Assembly (NCBI GenBank): GCA_016715405.1
Contig: JADKAE010000021.1
Location: forward strand, 1 to 64,000
From: Saprospiraceae bacterium
GTDB lineage: Bacteria; Bacteroidota; Bacteroidia; Chitinophagales; Saprospiraceae
Length of the DNA stretch: 64,000 bases
Reading direction: 5' to 3'
The notes beneath the pieces are model-generated. The model made no database searches and was not told the DNA's origin. It worked only from the letters and a program-made list of their open reading frames with translations. The position numbers were made by a program, and so were the translations under genes. Shown here piece after piece: positions 18,904 to 28,369 of this stretch (position 1 is its first letter; each line of letters opens with the position of its first letter).

Positions 18904-18911
18904 TACCTTTG
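18904..18911 (+). promoter_or_regulatory. TAnnTTTG box upstream of the Asp-box lipoprotein gene
   Basis: TACCTTTG fits the phylum -7 consensus and lies 30 bases before ATG 18941. A TTG at 18886-18888 is the only -33 candidate, and its 15-base gap is short. Confidence 0.45.
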
Positions 18912-18940
18912 TTGTATTATTTCACCAATCAAGCAAAGTC

Positions 18941-20023
18941 ATGAATATCCAAATCCTTGCTATTTTGCTAGTTATTCAAGCTTTTACCGCCTGCCAGCCG
19001 GCCCCGGACAATATACGTGTGTCCGCAGCAAGCATCGGTTTTCAATCCGCAGACAGCAGTAAACAAGACTCGGAAAGATCACTGTTACCAGCAGCTAATA
19101 TCGTTTATCAATCTGTAGATAACGGGCAGACGTGGCAGGACGTCAGCGCAGGACTACCCGGTGACGTGCAGCCTGAGAGTATTTTTACCGGCGCCAACGA
19201 AATCTTTTTAGGTACTCAAAACGGGTTGTACCGCAGCAGCAACACCTCCACAACCCCGATATGGAGACAAGCGCTTTTCCTGTATGGAAGAATCACTGCT
19301 ATTTTTCCCGGTCGTACAGGGCTATATGCATGTAGTTATGAACACGGTCTTTTTCATAACATAACAGGTACTGACATATGGATGCCCCTGACCAATACCT
19401 TGAAAGATAAGACGGTATGTACGGTTTTGGAAACCGGTGATGGCGCCCTTTTCGTCGGCTGCGACAGCGGCATATACAAATCTGCAGATAGCGGACAAAC
19501 CTGGAAACAGGTCTTTGCCGAAGGCATTGTCCTGAATATAGTAGAAATGGGCGGCGTGCTGATAGGCGGCGGCGTAAATGGCGTGCTGCGCTCGACCGAT
19601 GGCGGCGAGCACTGGGATTATGTGCTAAACGAAAACATCCTGGCCAAAAAAACGGGACTCATCGGAAATCAATTCGTCACCATCCTCGGCACCACTGACG
19701 CCACAAAGCTCATTCCAGAGGGTGTCACCCACAGGCTGCGCACTTCCGACGACGGCGGCAAGACCTGGCATCGGTTGGAGCGGGCCCTTTTTCCGGTCCA
19801 GGGCGTATACGACATGGACGAGCGCCTTTCGCAGGTGAAGGATCTATACGACATCATACAGGCGGGCGAATACCTGTTTTGCAGCTTTGATGCCGGTATC
19901 TTCCGCTCCTCCGATCAGGGCAAAACATGGGAGCCTGTTTTCCCTACCAACGGCCAGGTGTCGTTCAATTTAGCTGTTTCGGGCCAAGTGATTTATGCTG
20001 TACAAAAAAGTGCTGGGTGTTGA
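18941..20023 (+). CDS. Asp-box (BNR/sialidase-type) beta-propeller lipoprotein
   Basis: 360 aa from ATG 18941, chosen because it gives a proper lipoprotein signal (NIQILAILLVIQAFTAC, lipid Cys at residue 18). At least four Asp-box motifs (S-x-D-x-G-x-T-W) are plain: SVDNGQTWQD, SADSGQTWKQ, STDGGEHWDY, TSDDGGKTWH and SSDQGKTWEP. They mark the blades of a sialidase-like or sortilin-like propeller. The catalytic Arg triad of true sialidases is not recognisable, so a binding or sensing role is more likely. It is probably anchored in the outer membrane. A Dabb protein gene follows 56 bases later on the same strand. The gene is intact and ends with a short AT-rich tail. Confidence 0.78.
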   Translation: MNIQILAILLVIQAFTACQPAPDNIRVSAASIGFQSADSSKQDSERSLLPAANIVYQSVDNGQTWQDVSAGLPGDVQPESIFTGANEIFLGTQNGLYRSSNTSTTPIWRQALFLYGRITAIFPGRTGLYACSYEHGLFHNITGTDIWMPLTNTLKDKTVCTVLETGDGALFVGCDSGIYKSADSGQTWKQVFAEGIVLNIVEMGGVLIGGGVNGVLRSTDGGEHWDYVLNENILAKKTGLIGNQFVTILGTTDATKLIPEGVTHRLRTSDDGGKTWHRLERALFPVQGVYDMDERLSQVKDLYDIIQAGEYLFCSFDAGIFRSSDQGKTWEPVFPTNGQVSFNLAVSGQVIYAVQKSAGC

Positions 20024-20079
20024 AAATATAGCTATTTTGTCGTGTATCCATTTTGCCATATTTTTATACCTCATTCACG

Positions 20080-20475
20080 ATGGAAAGAAGACAATTTATT
20101 CAAAAAGGCGCCACCGTAGCCCTTGCAGGTGGATTGCTGACAAACCAAGCTATAGCAATGCCTACAACTAAAGTATTTATCCACCACGTATATTTTTGGT
20201 TGGCGAATCCGGAAAGCGAAGCGGATTTGAATCAACTAATAGCGGCGTTGAAAAAATTGAGTGAAGTGCCCAATATTCAACAATTTCATATCGGCGTTCC
20301 TGCCGATACCCGTAGAGAGGTGATCGAAAGCAGCTATCAGGTATCCTTGTGTTTGTTTTTTGCCGATTCGGAAGAAGAAGCGATTTATCAAATACATCCC
20401 CTTCACCTTAAATTTGTGGAAGAAAATAAGCACTTGTGGAAAAAAGTGGTGGTTTACGATTCGGTAGATATTTAG
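20080..20475 (+). CDS. Dabb (stress-responsive alpha/beta barrel) protein with Tat-like signal
   Basis: 131 aa from ATG 20080. The N-terminus has a twin-arginine motif (ERRQFIQKG) and a short hydrophobic stretch (ATVALAGGLLTNQAIA), so the protein is probably exported folded by the Tat path. The rest fits the dimeric ferredoxin-like Dabb fold: VFIHHVYFWLANPES, LNQLIAALKKLSEVPNIQQFHIGVPAD, YQVSLCLFFADSEEEAIYQIHPLHLKFVEE. Dabb proteins are widespread and most have no assigned reaction. A longer start at 20053 would bury the Tat motif and is rejected. The convergent DinB gene ends 17 bases beyond its stop. Confidence 0.78.
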   Translation: MERRQFIQKGATVALAGGLLTNQAIAMPTTKVFIHHVYFWLANPESEADLNQLIAALKKLSEVPNIQQFHIGVPADTRREVIESSYQVSLCLFFADSEEEAIYQIHPLHLKFVEENKHLWKKVVVYDSVDI

Positions 20476-20492
20476 CGCTTATTCGGGGCGAA

Positions 20493-20957
20493 CTATGTAA
20501 GTAGTTTTTTGATCAAAACAACCTGTCCCAAATGATAATAGCTATGTTCGATCATACCGTCAATATTTCTCAAATAGGTGCCATATTTTTCATCCACAAA
20601 AACGGCGTGTAATTTTTCTTCAGGCATTTGTTCTACAAACTGGGCGAATTTTTCGGCATCGCTAAATAATTTATCTCTTAGCTGTTCCCAGTCTTCCTGT
20701 GATTGGATAGGCAGGAGGTCAAAGCTGTATTTGTCTTTGATATCCAGCGTGCCGCCTTCAAATACGTTCAAAATGCCGGCAATGTAATAGTGAATATGGT
20801 AGGTGAGCGCGGCAATAGTATTAAATGTGCCCACCTTATGGGTAGCCAGTTGCCAGGTTACGTCCGATAATTGGGCTTTAAAATTGGTGTTGGCTACCCA
20901 GGTACCGTTTAGAATCACTTCCCGGAAGCGATTGGCTGATTGCGTTGCCAGGCTCAT
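20493..20957 (-). CDS. DinB-like four-helix protein
   Basis: 154 aa, intact. The metal His positions of the DinB superfamily appear in ALTYHIHYYIAG (helix 2) and MIEHSYYHLGQVVLIKKLL (last helix). The N-terminal helix has SANRFREVILNGTWVANTNFKAQLSDV. It belongs to the DinB/DUF1572-like group, possibly a metal-dependent thiol transferase; the true reaction is not known. It is only distantly similar to the other DinB protein at 11617. Its 5' side adjoins the large palindromic element at 20981-21173, whose left arm begins 23 bases before the start codon, so promoter and element may overlap. Confidence 0.75.
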   Translation of the reverse strand: MSLATQSANRFREVILNGTWVANTNFKAQLSDVTWQLATHKVGTFNTIAALTYHIHYYIAGILNVFEGGTLDIKDKYSFDLLPIQSQEDWEQLRDKLFSDAEKFAQFVEQMPEEKLHAVFVDEKYGTYLRNIDGMIEHSYYHLGQVVLIKKLLT

Positions 20958-20980
20958 TTTTATAAGATTTTAATGTAACT

Positions 20981-21173
20981 GTTTAGTAGGGTTTAGCGTT
21001 AGGGTTTAGTTTTCTAAACATACAGCTAAACCCAATCGCTATACCGCACGCCGTCAAGTTATGAGCATAACTTTTCCGGCTTTGCGGTATTATCCTTCGC
21101 GCCCGAGCTTAGGTCATGCCCAAAACTTGGCGGCGCGAAGGATAAACTGCGAATGCACTAAACCCTACTAAAC
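20981..21173. repeat. 193-bp palindromic element with four nested stems
   Basis: Outer arms GTTTAGTAGGGTTTAG (20981-20996) and CTAAACCCTACTAAAC (21158-21173) pair perfectly over 16 bases. Inside are GGGTTTAG/CTAAACCC (21002-21009 with 21026-21033), ATACCGCA/TGCGGTAT (21041-21048 with 21083-21090) enclosing AAGTTAT/ATAACTT (21056-21062 with 21067-21073), and TATCCTTCGCGCC/GGCGCGAAGGATA (21091-21103 with 21132-21144). The whole folds like a cloverleaf. No protein is coded. A shortened copy lies at 14087-14133. Confidence 0.8.
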
Positions 21174-21209
21174 AAATACATTTTAATTTATTATATAGTA
21201 ACCCGCAAG

Positions 21210-21833
21210 TTAATCAATTCCTTTCTCACTTTCTTTCACTACTGCTTCACCTTCCCACAGTACTTTTTCGAGATAAGGTTGCGCTTTTCTAAAATTGAGC
21301 AGGTGCAAGTAGTGGAAATAATTATCGAGGCCGAAGAGGAAAATGCCCTGTGCGATCACCGAAATTCCAAACCCCTGCCACAAAGCGACCCGGTCGGCGG
21401 GCATAGCGCAGCCTTTGGCGTGGAGGAATAAGCCGAAAAAAATATAGGACAAATCCAGTCCGATGTTGAAGATCAGCATTTTCTCAATATGGCGTTGCAC
21501 TTCAAAGCGTTCCAGGCAGTCGCCTTTGCGGAATTTTCTGAAAAAGGCGTGATTGATGACCATCATGGATACCATAAAATTGATCATTCCCCATACCATA
21601 TTCATCATCATAAAATAATACCATTGGCCGCTGATCCAAATCAGGGCCACGATGCCCAGAACGATATTGAGCACGCTCCACCAGCCCAAAACGGCGATGT
21701 GCTTGCGCAAAATGCCCCGGTGCCGCACGTCGAAATCCCTGATCTCGTCGATGGGCTCGTGTAAATGGAGTTTGGACGAACTTTCCGTAAGGAAATAACG
21801 AAAGTGATACATCTTAGAAGCATGGTGCGGCAT
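21210..21833 (-). CDS. Four-helix membrane protein, unknown function
   Basis: 207 aa, intact, function not recognised. About four membrane segments are visible: VLGWWSVLNIVLGIVALIWI, YYFMMMNMVWGMINFMVSMM, IFNIGLDLSYIFFGLFLHA and GFGISVIAQGIFLFGLDNYF. A charged His-rich loop (FFRKFRKGDCLERFEVQRHIE) lies between the second and third. It resembles a group of uncharacterised Bacteroidota membrane proteins in the DUF6992 style, but I would not insist on this. The gene lies 12 bases after the tyrosine phenol-lyase-like gene on the same strand, so the two are probably co-transcribed. A transporter role for that enzyme's substrate is conceivable but not shown. The start could also be a later Met. Confidence 0.65.
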   Translation of the reverse strand: MPHHASKMYHFRYFLTESSSKLHLHEPIDEIRDFDVRHRGILRKHIAVLGWWSVLNIVLGIVALIWISGQWYYFMMMNMVWGMINFMVSMMVINHAFFRKFRKGDCLERFEVQRHIEKMLIFNIGLDLSYIFFGLFLHAKGCAMPADRVALWQGFGISVIAQGIFLFGLDNYFHYLHLLNFRKAQPYLEKVLWEGEAVVKESEKGID

Positions 21834-21845
21834 AACCGACTATTT

Positions 21846-23228
21846 TTAGAGCCTTTCAAACCTGGCCTGGAAGAACCGCAAGTATTTGGGTTCGTAGACC
21901 ATCTTCATGCCTTTAATCCGGTTTCTGCGTTTCAACACAACCTGGGTAGCCTCGGCCACCACGTCCATGTGTGCTTGGGTATAGACTCGGCGCGGAATAG
22001 TAAACCGCACCAATTCGAGTTTGGGATAATAATTTTCGCCGTCGGCGTTTCGTCCTGCCGACACGATGCCGCGTTCCATGGTGCGTATGCCCGATTCGAG
22101 GTACACCTCTGCGGCGAGGGTTTGCGCCGGAAATTCGTCTTGCGTGAGGTGGGGTAAAAAACGCCGGGCATCGACAAAAATGCCGTGGCCGCCGACCGGC
22201 CTCACGATGGGAATATCAAAAGATTCCATTTTGTGGCCGAGATATTCCACCTGTCCCACCCGGGCGTGCATGTGGTTGTCGTCGAGGCTTTCTTCGATGC
22301 CGATGGCCATGGCTTCCATATCGCGGCCGGCGAGGCCGCCGTAGGTGTGCAGGCCTTCGTAAACGACCACCATATTGCGGGCTTCTTCAAACACATCCCA
22401 TTCATTGGTGGCCAGGAAACCTCCGATATTGACGAGGGCGTCTTTTTTGGCGCTCATGGTGGCGCCGTCGGTATACGAACAGATCTCCTTGACGATATCG
22501 CGGATATGGCGTTTTTTGAATCCTTCTTCGCGTTGTTGAATGAAATAGGCGTTTTCTGCTACGCGGGTCATGTCGTGGATAACCCTGATACCGTGTTGGT
22601 GAGTATACTCGCGCAGTTCGCGCAGGTTGGCCATGCTGATGGGTTGTCCGCCGGCCATATTCACGTTGGTGGCGATACTGATATACGGTATTTTGGAAGC
22701 GCCGTACTGTTTGACAATCCGGTCGAGTTTATCGAAGTCTACGTTGCCTTTAAACGGGTGCTCGCTCACGGGGTCGTGGGCTTCGTCGATGATGATATCG
22801 GCGAAAGTACCGCCCGCCAGTTCCTGGTGGAGCCGGGTGGTAGTGAAATACATGTTGCCGGGAATGACATCGCCGGGTTTGATTAATATTTTAGAAATAA
22901 TATTTTCGGCGCCCCTGCCCTGGTGGGTGGGAATGAGGTATTTATAGCCGTAATACTGTTGCACGGCTTTTTCGAGCCGGTAGAAATTGCGGCTACCGGC
23001 GTAGGCTTCGTCGCCCATCATCAGTCCCGCCCATTGGCGGTCGCTCATAGCCGAGGTGCCGCTGTCGGTCAAAAGATCGATATAAACATCTTCCGATTTC
23101 AGCAAAAAAGTATTGAACCCGGCTTCTTTGATAGCTCTCAGGCGTTGCCCCCGGGTGGTCATTTTGAGCAGTTCGACCATTTTGATTTTATACGGCTCTG
23201 CCCAGGAACGGTGGTAAGTGGTACTCAT
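21846..23228 (-). CDS. tpl: Tyrosine phenol-lyase-like PLP beta-eliminating lyase
   Basis: 460 aa, intact. It is a PLP enzyme of the tryptophanase/tyrosine phenol-lyase family that splits an aromatic amino acid to pyruvate, ammonia and the ring compound. The PLP Lys is in MSAKKDALVNIGG. Details favour tyrosine phenol-lyase over TnaA: FTTTRLHQE (Thr for substrate OH), GIRTMERGIVSAGR (the Arg/Glu pair where TnaA has VEIGS) and the end LRFFQARF, with the two Phe seen in phenol-lyases where TnaA has RHFTAK. Length agrees (456 aa in Citrobacter). The membrane protein gene follows directly. Phenol release has not been shown, and many Bacteroidota homologues are named tryptophanase. Confidence 0.82.
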   Translation of the reverse strand: MSTTYHRSWAEPYKIKMVELLKMTTRGQRLRAIKEAGFNTFLLKSEDVYIDLLTDSGTSAMSDRQWAGLMMGDEAYAGSRNFYRLEKAVQQYYGYKYLIPTHQGRGAENIISKILIKPGDVIPGNMYFTTTRLHQELAGGTFADIIIDEAHDPVSEHPFKGNVDFDKLDRIVKQYGASKIPYISIATNVNMAGGQPISMANLRELREYTHQHGIRVIHDMTRVAENAYFIQQREEGFKKRHIRDIVKEICSYTDGATMSAKKDALVNIGGFLATNEWDVFEEARNMVVVYEGLHTYGGLAGRDMEAMAIGIEESLDDNHMHARVGQVEYLGHKMESFDIPIVRPVGGHGIFVDARRFLPHLTQDEFPAQTLAAEVYLESGIRTMERGIVSAGRNADGENYYPKLELVRFTIPRRVYTQAHMDVVAEATQVVLKRRNRIKGMKMVYEPKYLRFFQARFERL

Positions 23229-23323
23229 ATCGCGTGATAAGATGGTTAGGTGACCGCAAGGTATCGTCTAATTCAGCGCGGGGATATGAGTTTTGTCAAT
23301 GAGTAAGATGATAATAATGGCCG

Positions 23324-26300
23324 CTATGCAAAATCTCCATACGCATCAGCTACCGCTTCCTTCCATCGACGTTCGTCTTCGTCGTCGAAGATGGCTCCGT
23401 AGCGTCGCAGGCGTTCTTTTTCTTCGTCGGTAAAAACGCTGTCGGGGTGGAGATGGCGGAAGTCCACGGATTGGACGTAGAGGCCGTAGTCATTTACATA
23501 TTTCCTGATACGGCGTCCTATTTTTGTAGTTAACACGTTGCCATTTTTTTCTAAATATGGCTCAACCCCCAAGTATATCTTCCGTGACTATAAACATCAC
23601 TATGAATTTTATCCCATTCATTATCGTCATAAATATCGATGATACTACATGTTGAAGAAGACCATTTGATGGCTGTTCCATCATGGAATGAAATATAAAC
23701 AGCTGAATCATCCTCATTATACAATGCGAGCTTTGTTTTTTCAGATTTTTCATGAATAACATTCAAAAGACGCCCTGTTTCAAGTGCCCATTCTTCTACC
23801 TCGCCATCCATGGAAAGTAGTAATGCCTTATTAGACGATTTATTATAGCAAGCTCCCCAAAGGCCCTTATGATTAACTATCAAAGAATTTAAGCAAATAC
23901 CTGTGTTTGCAGACCACTCTTTAAGTGTTCCATCTGCAGAAGTTGTTAAAATTTTTTGGCCTTCAATATTATATCTGGCGCTATTAAAGTAATCATAACG
24001 TCCTTGAAAGATTTGTAAACAAATGTCCGCTTCAATTAACCATTCTTTGATCGTTCCATCTTCTGATGTTGAGAGTATCTTTTTTCCATCCGGGCTATAA
24101 CATGCATCAAGTACACTAGAGGAATGCCCGTTAATAGTATGGATAAGCTCCCCGGTAGCTAAAAGCCATTCTTTCAAAGTTCCATCCTTTGATGCGGAGA
24201 GGGCTTTTTTTCCATCAGGACTATAGCATATACTATTGACACATATTGAATATTGTTGAATAGTTTGAATACATGATCCATTAGCTAACAACCACTCTTT
24301 GATAGTTCCATCTTCAGATGCAAAGCGCTTTTTTTTCCATCAGGACTATAGCATATACTTTTTATACACGATGTATGTCCGACAATAGTATGTAGGCAGT
24401 CGCCAGTCTCCAATATCCATTCCTTGATAGTCCCATCTTCAGATGCGGAGAGAGCTTTTTTCCCATTTGGACTATATTTGGCACAAGTAACCCATCTCTC
24501 GTGTCCTTGAAAAACGGAGAGACGTTTACCGGTTATTATCGACCATTCTTGTATGTTCCCGTCTAATGCCATTGAAAATGTTAGCACTTTATCCCCGTCA
24601 GGACTATAAGAAGCACCTCTCATACTGCCTATATGGGGGAATAAGTTTAATCGCTTTCCTGTTATAGTCGACCACTCAACCAAGTCCCACCCTGCACAAA
24701 TAAGTATTTTTTCACCATTTGAATTGTAACAAGCGCTTGCGACCCAACCAGAGAGCGATTTAATTATGCTGATGCAAGCACCTGTTTCTGTAGACCACTC
24801 TTTAACAGTTGCGTCATTAGCGCAGGTAAGAATTTTTCCCATCAGAGCTATAAGAAGCGGCATTTGCAGCTCCTATATGCCCTTGATAAAAAATTGATTG
24901 CCTGTCAGCAGACTTCCTGAAAAAATAGCTGAAAAAATAATTATCATATAATTTTTTGAAAGGAAAGGTTGTTAAATGGGATTAAACGTAGATCGAGCTG
25001 AGAAAGATTGGCGCTTGCAAGTGTCTTGCGGACTTCATAATATAGTAGTACAATATTGTATATAATAAATCCTATATCATTGTTATAAGCAGATCCATAT
25101 TGACTACTAAAAAATTTGTCATTGAGTAGTGCTGCTTTTATTTTATTAAAATACTGTGTCACCGTATTGATAGGGCTATTATTCTTGATACTTAAGGAAG
25201 GAAATTGACCTCGGCACATATCAGAAGCAATGCCGGTATATTTGTTGATAGTTTAACATGAAGAGATGGACTATGTGATGTGGTTTGAAAATCAAAGTAC
25301 TGCTCTCCTTCCATCTCCCCGATCACCCTCCTCAAATAAACCGGCAGCACCCTTTCCTTCCACTCCTCCGGCAGTTCTTTCCGCACTAAAGCCATCTCCG
25401 CCGCATTTTTCAAATGGCAGGCCGCCAGAAAATCCCGGAAATTCTGGTGTACAAAACGCACACCCCCTCCTCGGCTACCAGCAGGTGCAGCTTCTCAACC
25501 AGGTACTGCCGGATGCGCACGTAGCGCTCCTGCACCCCGTCGAGGTCGTCGGGAAGGATGCCGAAGCCTAGCGACTTGCGTTTGCCTTCAAACAGCGGAT
25601 AGGTGTCGGTGAAGTTTTCGGTATGCCACTCCCTGTAAGCGTCTTCTATCACGGACTTGATGTTGAAAGCCGGATTGTCGGCACGGCGGGTGTGGATGAA
25701 AAACCGCCCTTCTTTTTCCATCCGGAAGGCAATGTAGGGCAAAAGATGGCGCAGCAGGAAGCTCAGCCAGACTTGCTCCTGGACGTCGTGCGGAACGTCT
25801 TCGATGAAGCGGGCCAACTGGGCCTCGTGGAAGTTCCACAGTAGTTCGCCCTGGGTGGTCACTGGCAACCAACGGTAGCGACTGTCGTCGTGATAACGCA
25901 ACCCGATGCTGCTCGAACCGGTATACAGGGTGAGCATCATGGGATTGCCGAAAAGCTGCAACAATTCCGGGATTTTCAGGTTGCGGTTGGCCGGATTGGC
26001 GCAGGTAGTCTTCGATCTGCGCAGATGCAAGCGGTATCAGCTCCAGAATTTCTGAGCGGTTCGCCCAAGTAAAGTGCTGGATTTCGACGTAGCGGGAGGT
26101 GGTGACGAGTTGCACGCCCGCCGTTTGCTCGGCAATTTTGTTGAGTTGAAGGAGCAATTCGGTTTTCTCTACGGTGATTTCGTTGAAGCCATCGAGCAAA
26201 AGTAGCACCGCAGGGGCGCCATCGGTAAGCGGTGATTCCAGTACCTGCCAGATGGCATTTTTCCAATCATCGGTCAATGCTTCTATGCCGAGGCATTGCC

Positions 26301-27511
26301 TGGCGATGTAGCGGAGCACGAAGTCGCTTTTTTCAGTGCAGGGGCTGCGTTGTATTCGTTGAGGGCTATAAAAACGGGGATGGTAGGCTTGTCGAGCAAA
26401 TCTTCCCAAAGTTGCACGAGGGAAACGGTTTTTCCCATGCCGCCTTCGCCCAATACGATGGCGTGGGGTTTTTCCTGGCGCCAGAGGGGGATCAGGGCCT
26501 GGAGCAGGGGTGTTTCTTCGCTGCCGGCTTTTACTTTCGTCTCAAAAAAGCTGGGGTTTGTCAGATTGGTTAGCAGCAGATTTTCTATGCGCAGAAACTG
26601 GAAGCGGCCTTTTTTAAGGCGTTCCAGGTGGGCGCGGGAGCCGTGGCGCAGGCGTTGCGGCAATTCTTCGGCAGTGATAGTTTGCCAGGGCAGGACAGCC
26701 AGGTTGGGCGCCGGTGTTTGGCGATGGAAAAAGAATTCGCCACCTTCCATTTCTTTGGGTACGATAGCGCCGCACCAGGGGAGTTGATTACTCGTTTTGC
26801 TCACCCGCCGCTCGATTTCTGAGCCTATCCACTTGATAGAAATGCGCAATTCCGTATTGTCGAGCAATACGTTTTGCAGCGCCTTTGCAAAAGGGCTTTC
26901 ATCAGCCACCACCTGATTGCGCCCGGCAGTGAGCGCCCAACGGGAGGGTTTTTCTTCGGGGTTGTTCCAATTGCCATCGTGAGGCACATCCAGGGCCATG
27001 CGGGCAAAAACGCCGGCAAAACAGGCATCCACGATGAGGAGAATATGGTGCGCCCGGACTTGCGAGAGGGTTTCAACCAGGTGCCCTACGGAAATCATCA
27101 CTGTGTCCAAATCGGGTGACGACTTTACAGCCGGCGCATCTACCGGCACCCAATAGCCTCTGCCGCTGCGCTCGTCGAGGTAGCCGTGGCCAGCGAAAAC
27201 CAATACGAGATTATCGTCGGCAGAAAGAACAGGTTCGCCATCGTCGCCCTTAGCCGATAGAGTTCGTCGTACATCAACTGCCGGGTGGCCTCGGCATTGA
27301 ACAGCGATTTGATAAGATCCTCTTCATTGAAACCGTAGTGTTCGCGAAGCACCTCAAATAAGCGCTCGCAATCCCGAACGGGGTGTTCAAGCGCCGGCAG
27401 ATGGCGGTATTCGTCGATACCGATAAGCAAAAGCCGGTTGCGTCGCCTCCGGGGCGGAAGGGCGCTATATTCGTCCACCTCTAAACCTCTGATGTCACTG
27501 GGGTCGGGCAT
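23324..27511 (-). CDS. Caspase-NACHT-WD40 conflict protein, frameshifted
   Basis: One locus of about 1,395 codons. Order: a caspase-like C14 peptidase with the catalytic His in VFAGHGY (about 27190) and Cys in IVDACFAG (about 27025); a linker; a NACHT-type STAND NTPase with Walker A GEGGMGKT and Walker B LLLLDGFNEI; a helical arm (FVHQNFRDFLAACHL); roughly 12 WD40-like repeats, each with YSPDGKK and DGTIKEW; and an 85-aa tail with FRHLHPDSVFTDEEKERLRRYGAI. That tail is typical of NACHT repeat proteins in this phylum. The likely logic is that the repeats sense an invader signal, NACHT oligomerises, and caspase cleaves targets to stop growth or kill the cell. About eight breaks occur (near 27220, 26330, 26030, 25460, 25210, 24900, 24315, 23575); both active sites are intact. 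A 45-aa ORF lies 24 bases upstream. Confidence 0.82.
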
Positions 27512-27535
27512 GGCAAGGTTTTTGTCGAAAATACG

Positions 27536-27674
27536 CTATTTCCCATTTATCGCCGCCATAATTTCTTCAAAACTTTCAATCCCCGCTCTCAGGTTTTCGA
27601 TGATATCGTTGGCCCATACGCCTATTTGTTTCGACTTCGCTCAACGAAAGGCTCAGGTCTACTTTGACGGTCAT
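27536..27674 (-). CDS. Small (about 45 aa) leader protein before the caspase gene, frameshifted
   Basis: ATG 27674 opens TVKVDLSLSLSEVETN; after one break near 27625 the frame goes on as IGVWANDIIENLRAGIESFEEIMAAINGK and stops at 27536, 24 bases before the caspase start. The mix of a beta-strand-like start and a strongly amphipathic helix looks like a real small protein rather than chance. It could be an inhibitor, adaptor or leader of the caspase protein, but no family was recognised. Position and strand suggest one operon. Confidence 0.45.
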
Positions 27675-27847
27675 TGAGATGAGTGGAGTCCGGTGCCACA
27701 AGTGGGTGTTAGCCGTTCGTAGGCGTGCTAAATATTAGGAGGGTTAAGGTGGATGTGCTAACTCCCGAAAATTGCTAGTGTAAGATATCCCTGTGGTTAT
27801 TATACCTTATTTTTGATTCATTATTTTCTCTACGGAGCTCAAGACAT

Positions 27848-28338
27848 TCAAAAACTCATTTGGCAATTCTTTTCAAGCTTGGTTGCTTCAATAGAAAGTT
27901 TTGCAAATTCTTCATAATTGTCGATATTTTCAATATTTCGATTTATGATGGCTTCGCCAATGATGGCATCTAAATCGACAAGATTACTGCCAATTGAATG
28001 CAGCTTTTTATAAATATCGGTATTTAATGCGGCTATGACTGCCAGCCTTTCCATTAGATCAGGAAGAAATTGATGCGCTGCTTGATTATATTCATCATAA
28101 ATCGAAATAGGAGTTTTATCCTTCAGTTTATTGGCATGCCAGGTAACCCAGCACATCTGGTGGCAAAAATTCATCATTACCTTAATAGCCTGGGCTATTT
28201 CAAGCCTTAATTCCTTGATTTCCGTCTCTTTCCTGTTTATGTTGCTTTTTCTTTTCTATGGAAATTTGTAAAGTGAGCCAAAATAGCACTGATTGCTCCT
28301 GTAGTAATAGCGATTAATGTTGTTAGTGTTGGGTTCAT
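27848..28338 (-). CDS. Small membrane-anchored helical protein, unknown, frameshifted
   Basis: About 163 codons from ATG 28338. It starts with one membrane helix (TLTTLIAITTGAISAILAHFT). After a break in an A-run near 28252 it continues as a charged helix (NRKETEIKELRLEIAQAIKVMMNF) and a helical C-terminal part (FLPDLMERLAVIAALNTDIYKKL; IENIDNYEEFAKLSIEATKLE). No family was recognised. It is AT-rich like the HNH/AAA genes on its 5' side and lies 32 bases after the HNH gene on the same strand, so it could be a fourth part of that module. A membrane-bound helical partner is common in abortive defence systems, but that is inference. Confidence 0.5.
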
Positions 28339-28369
28339 GGCAGATTCTTATTAAAATAATAAAGTGGAT

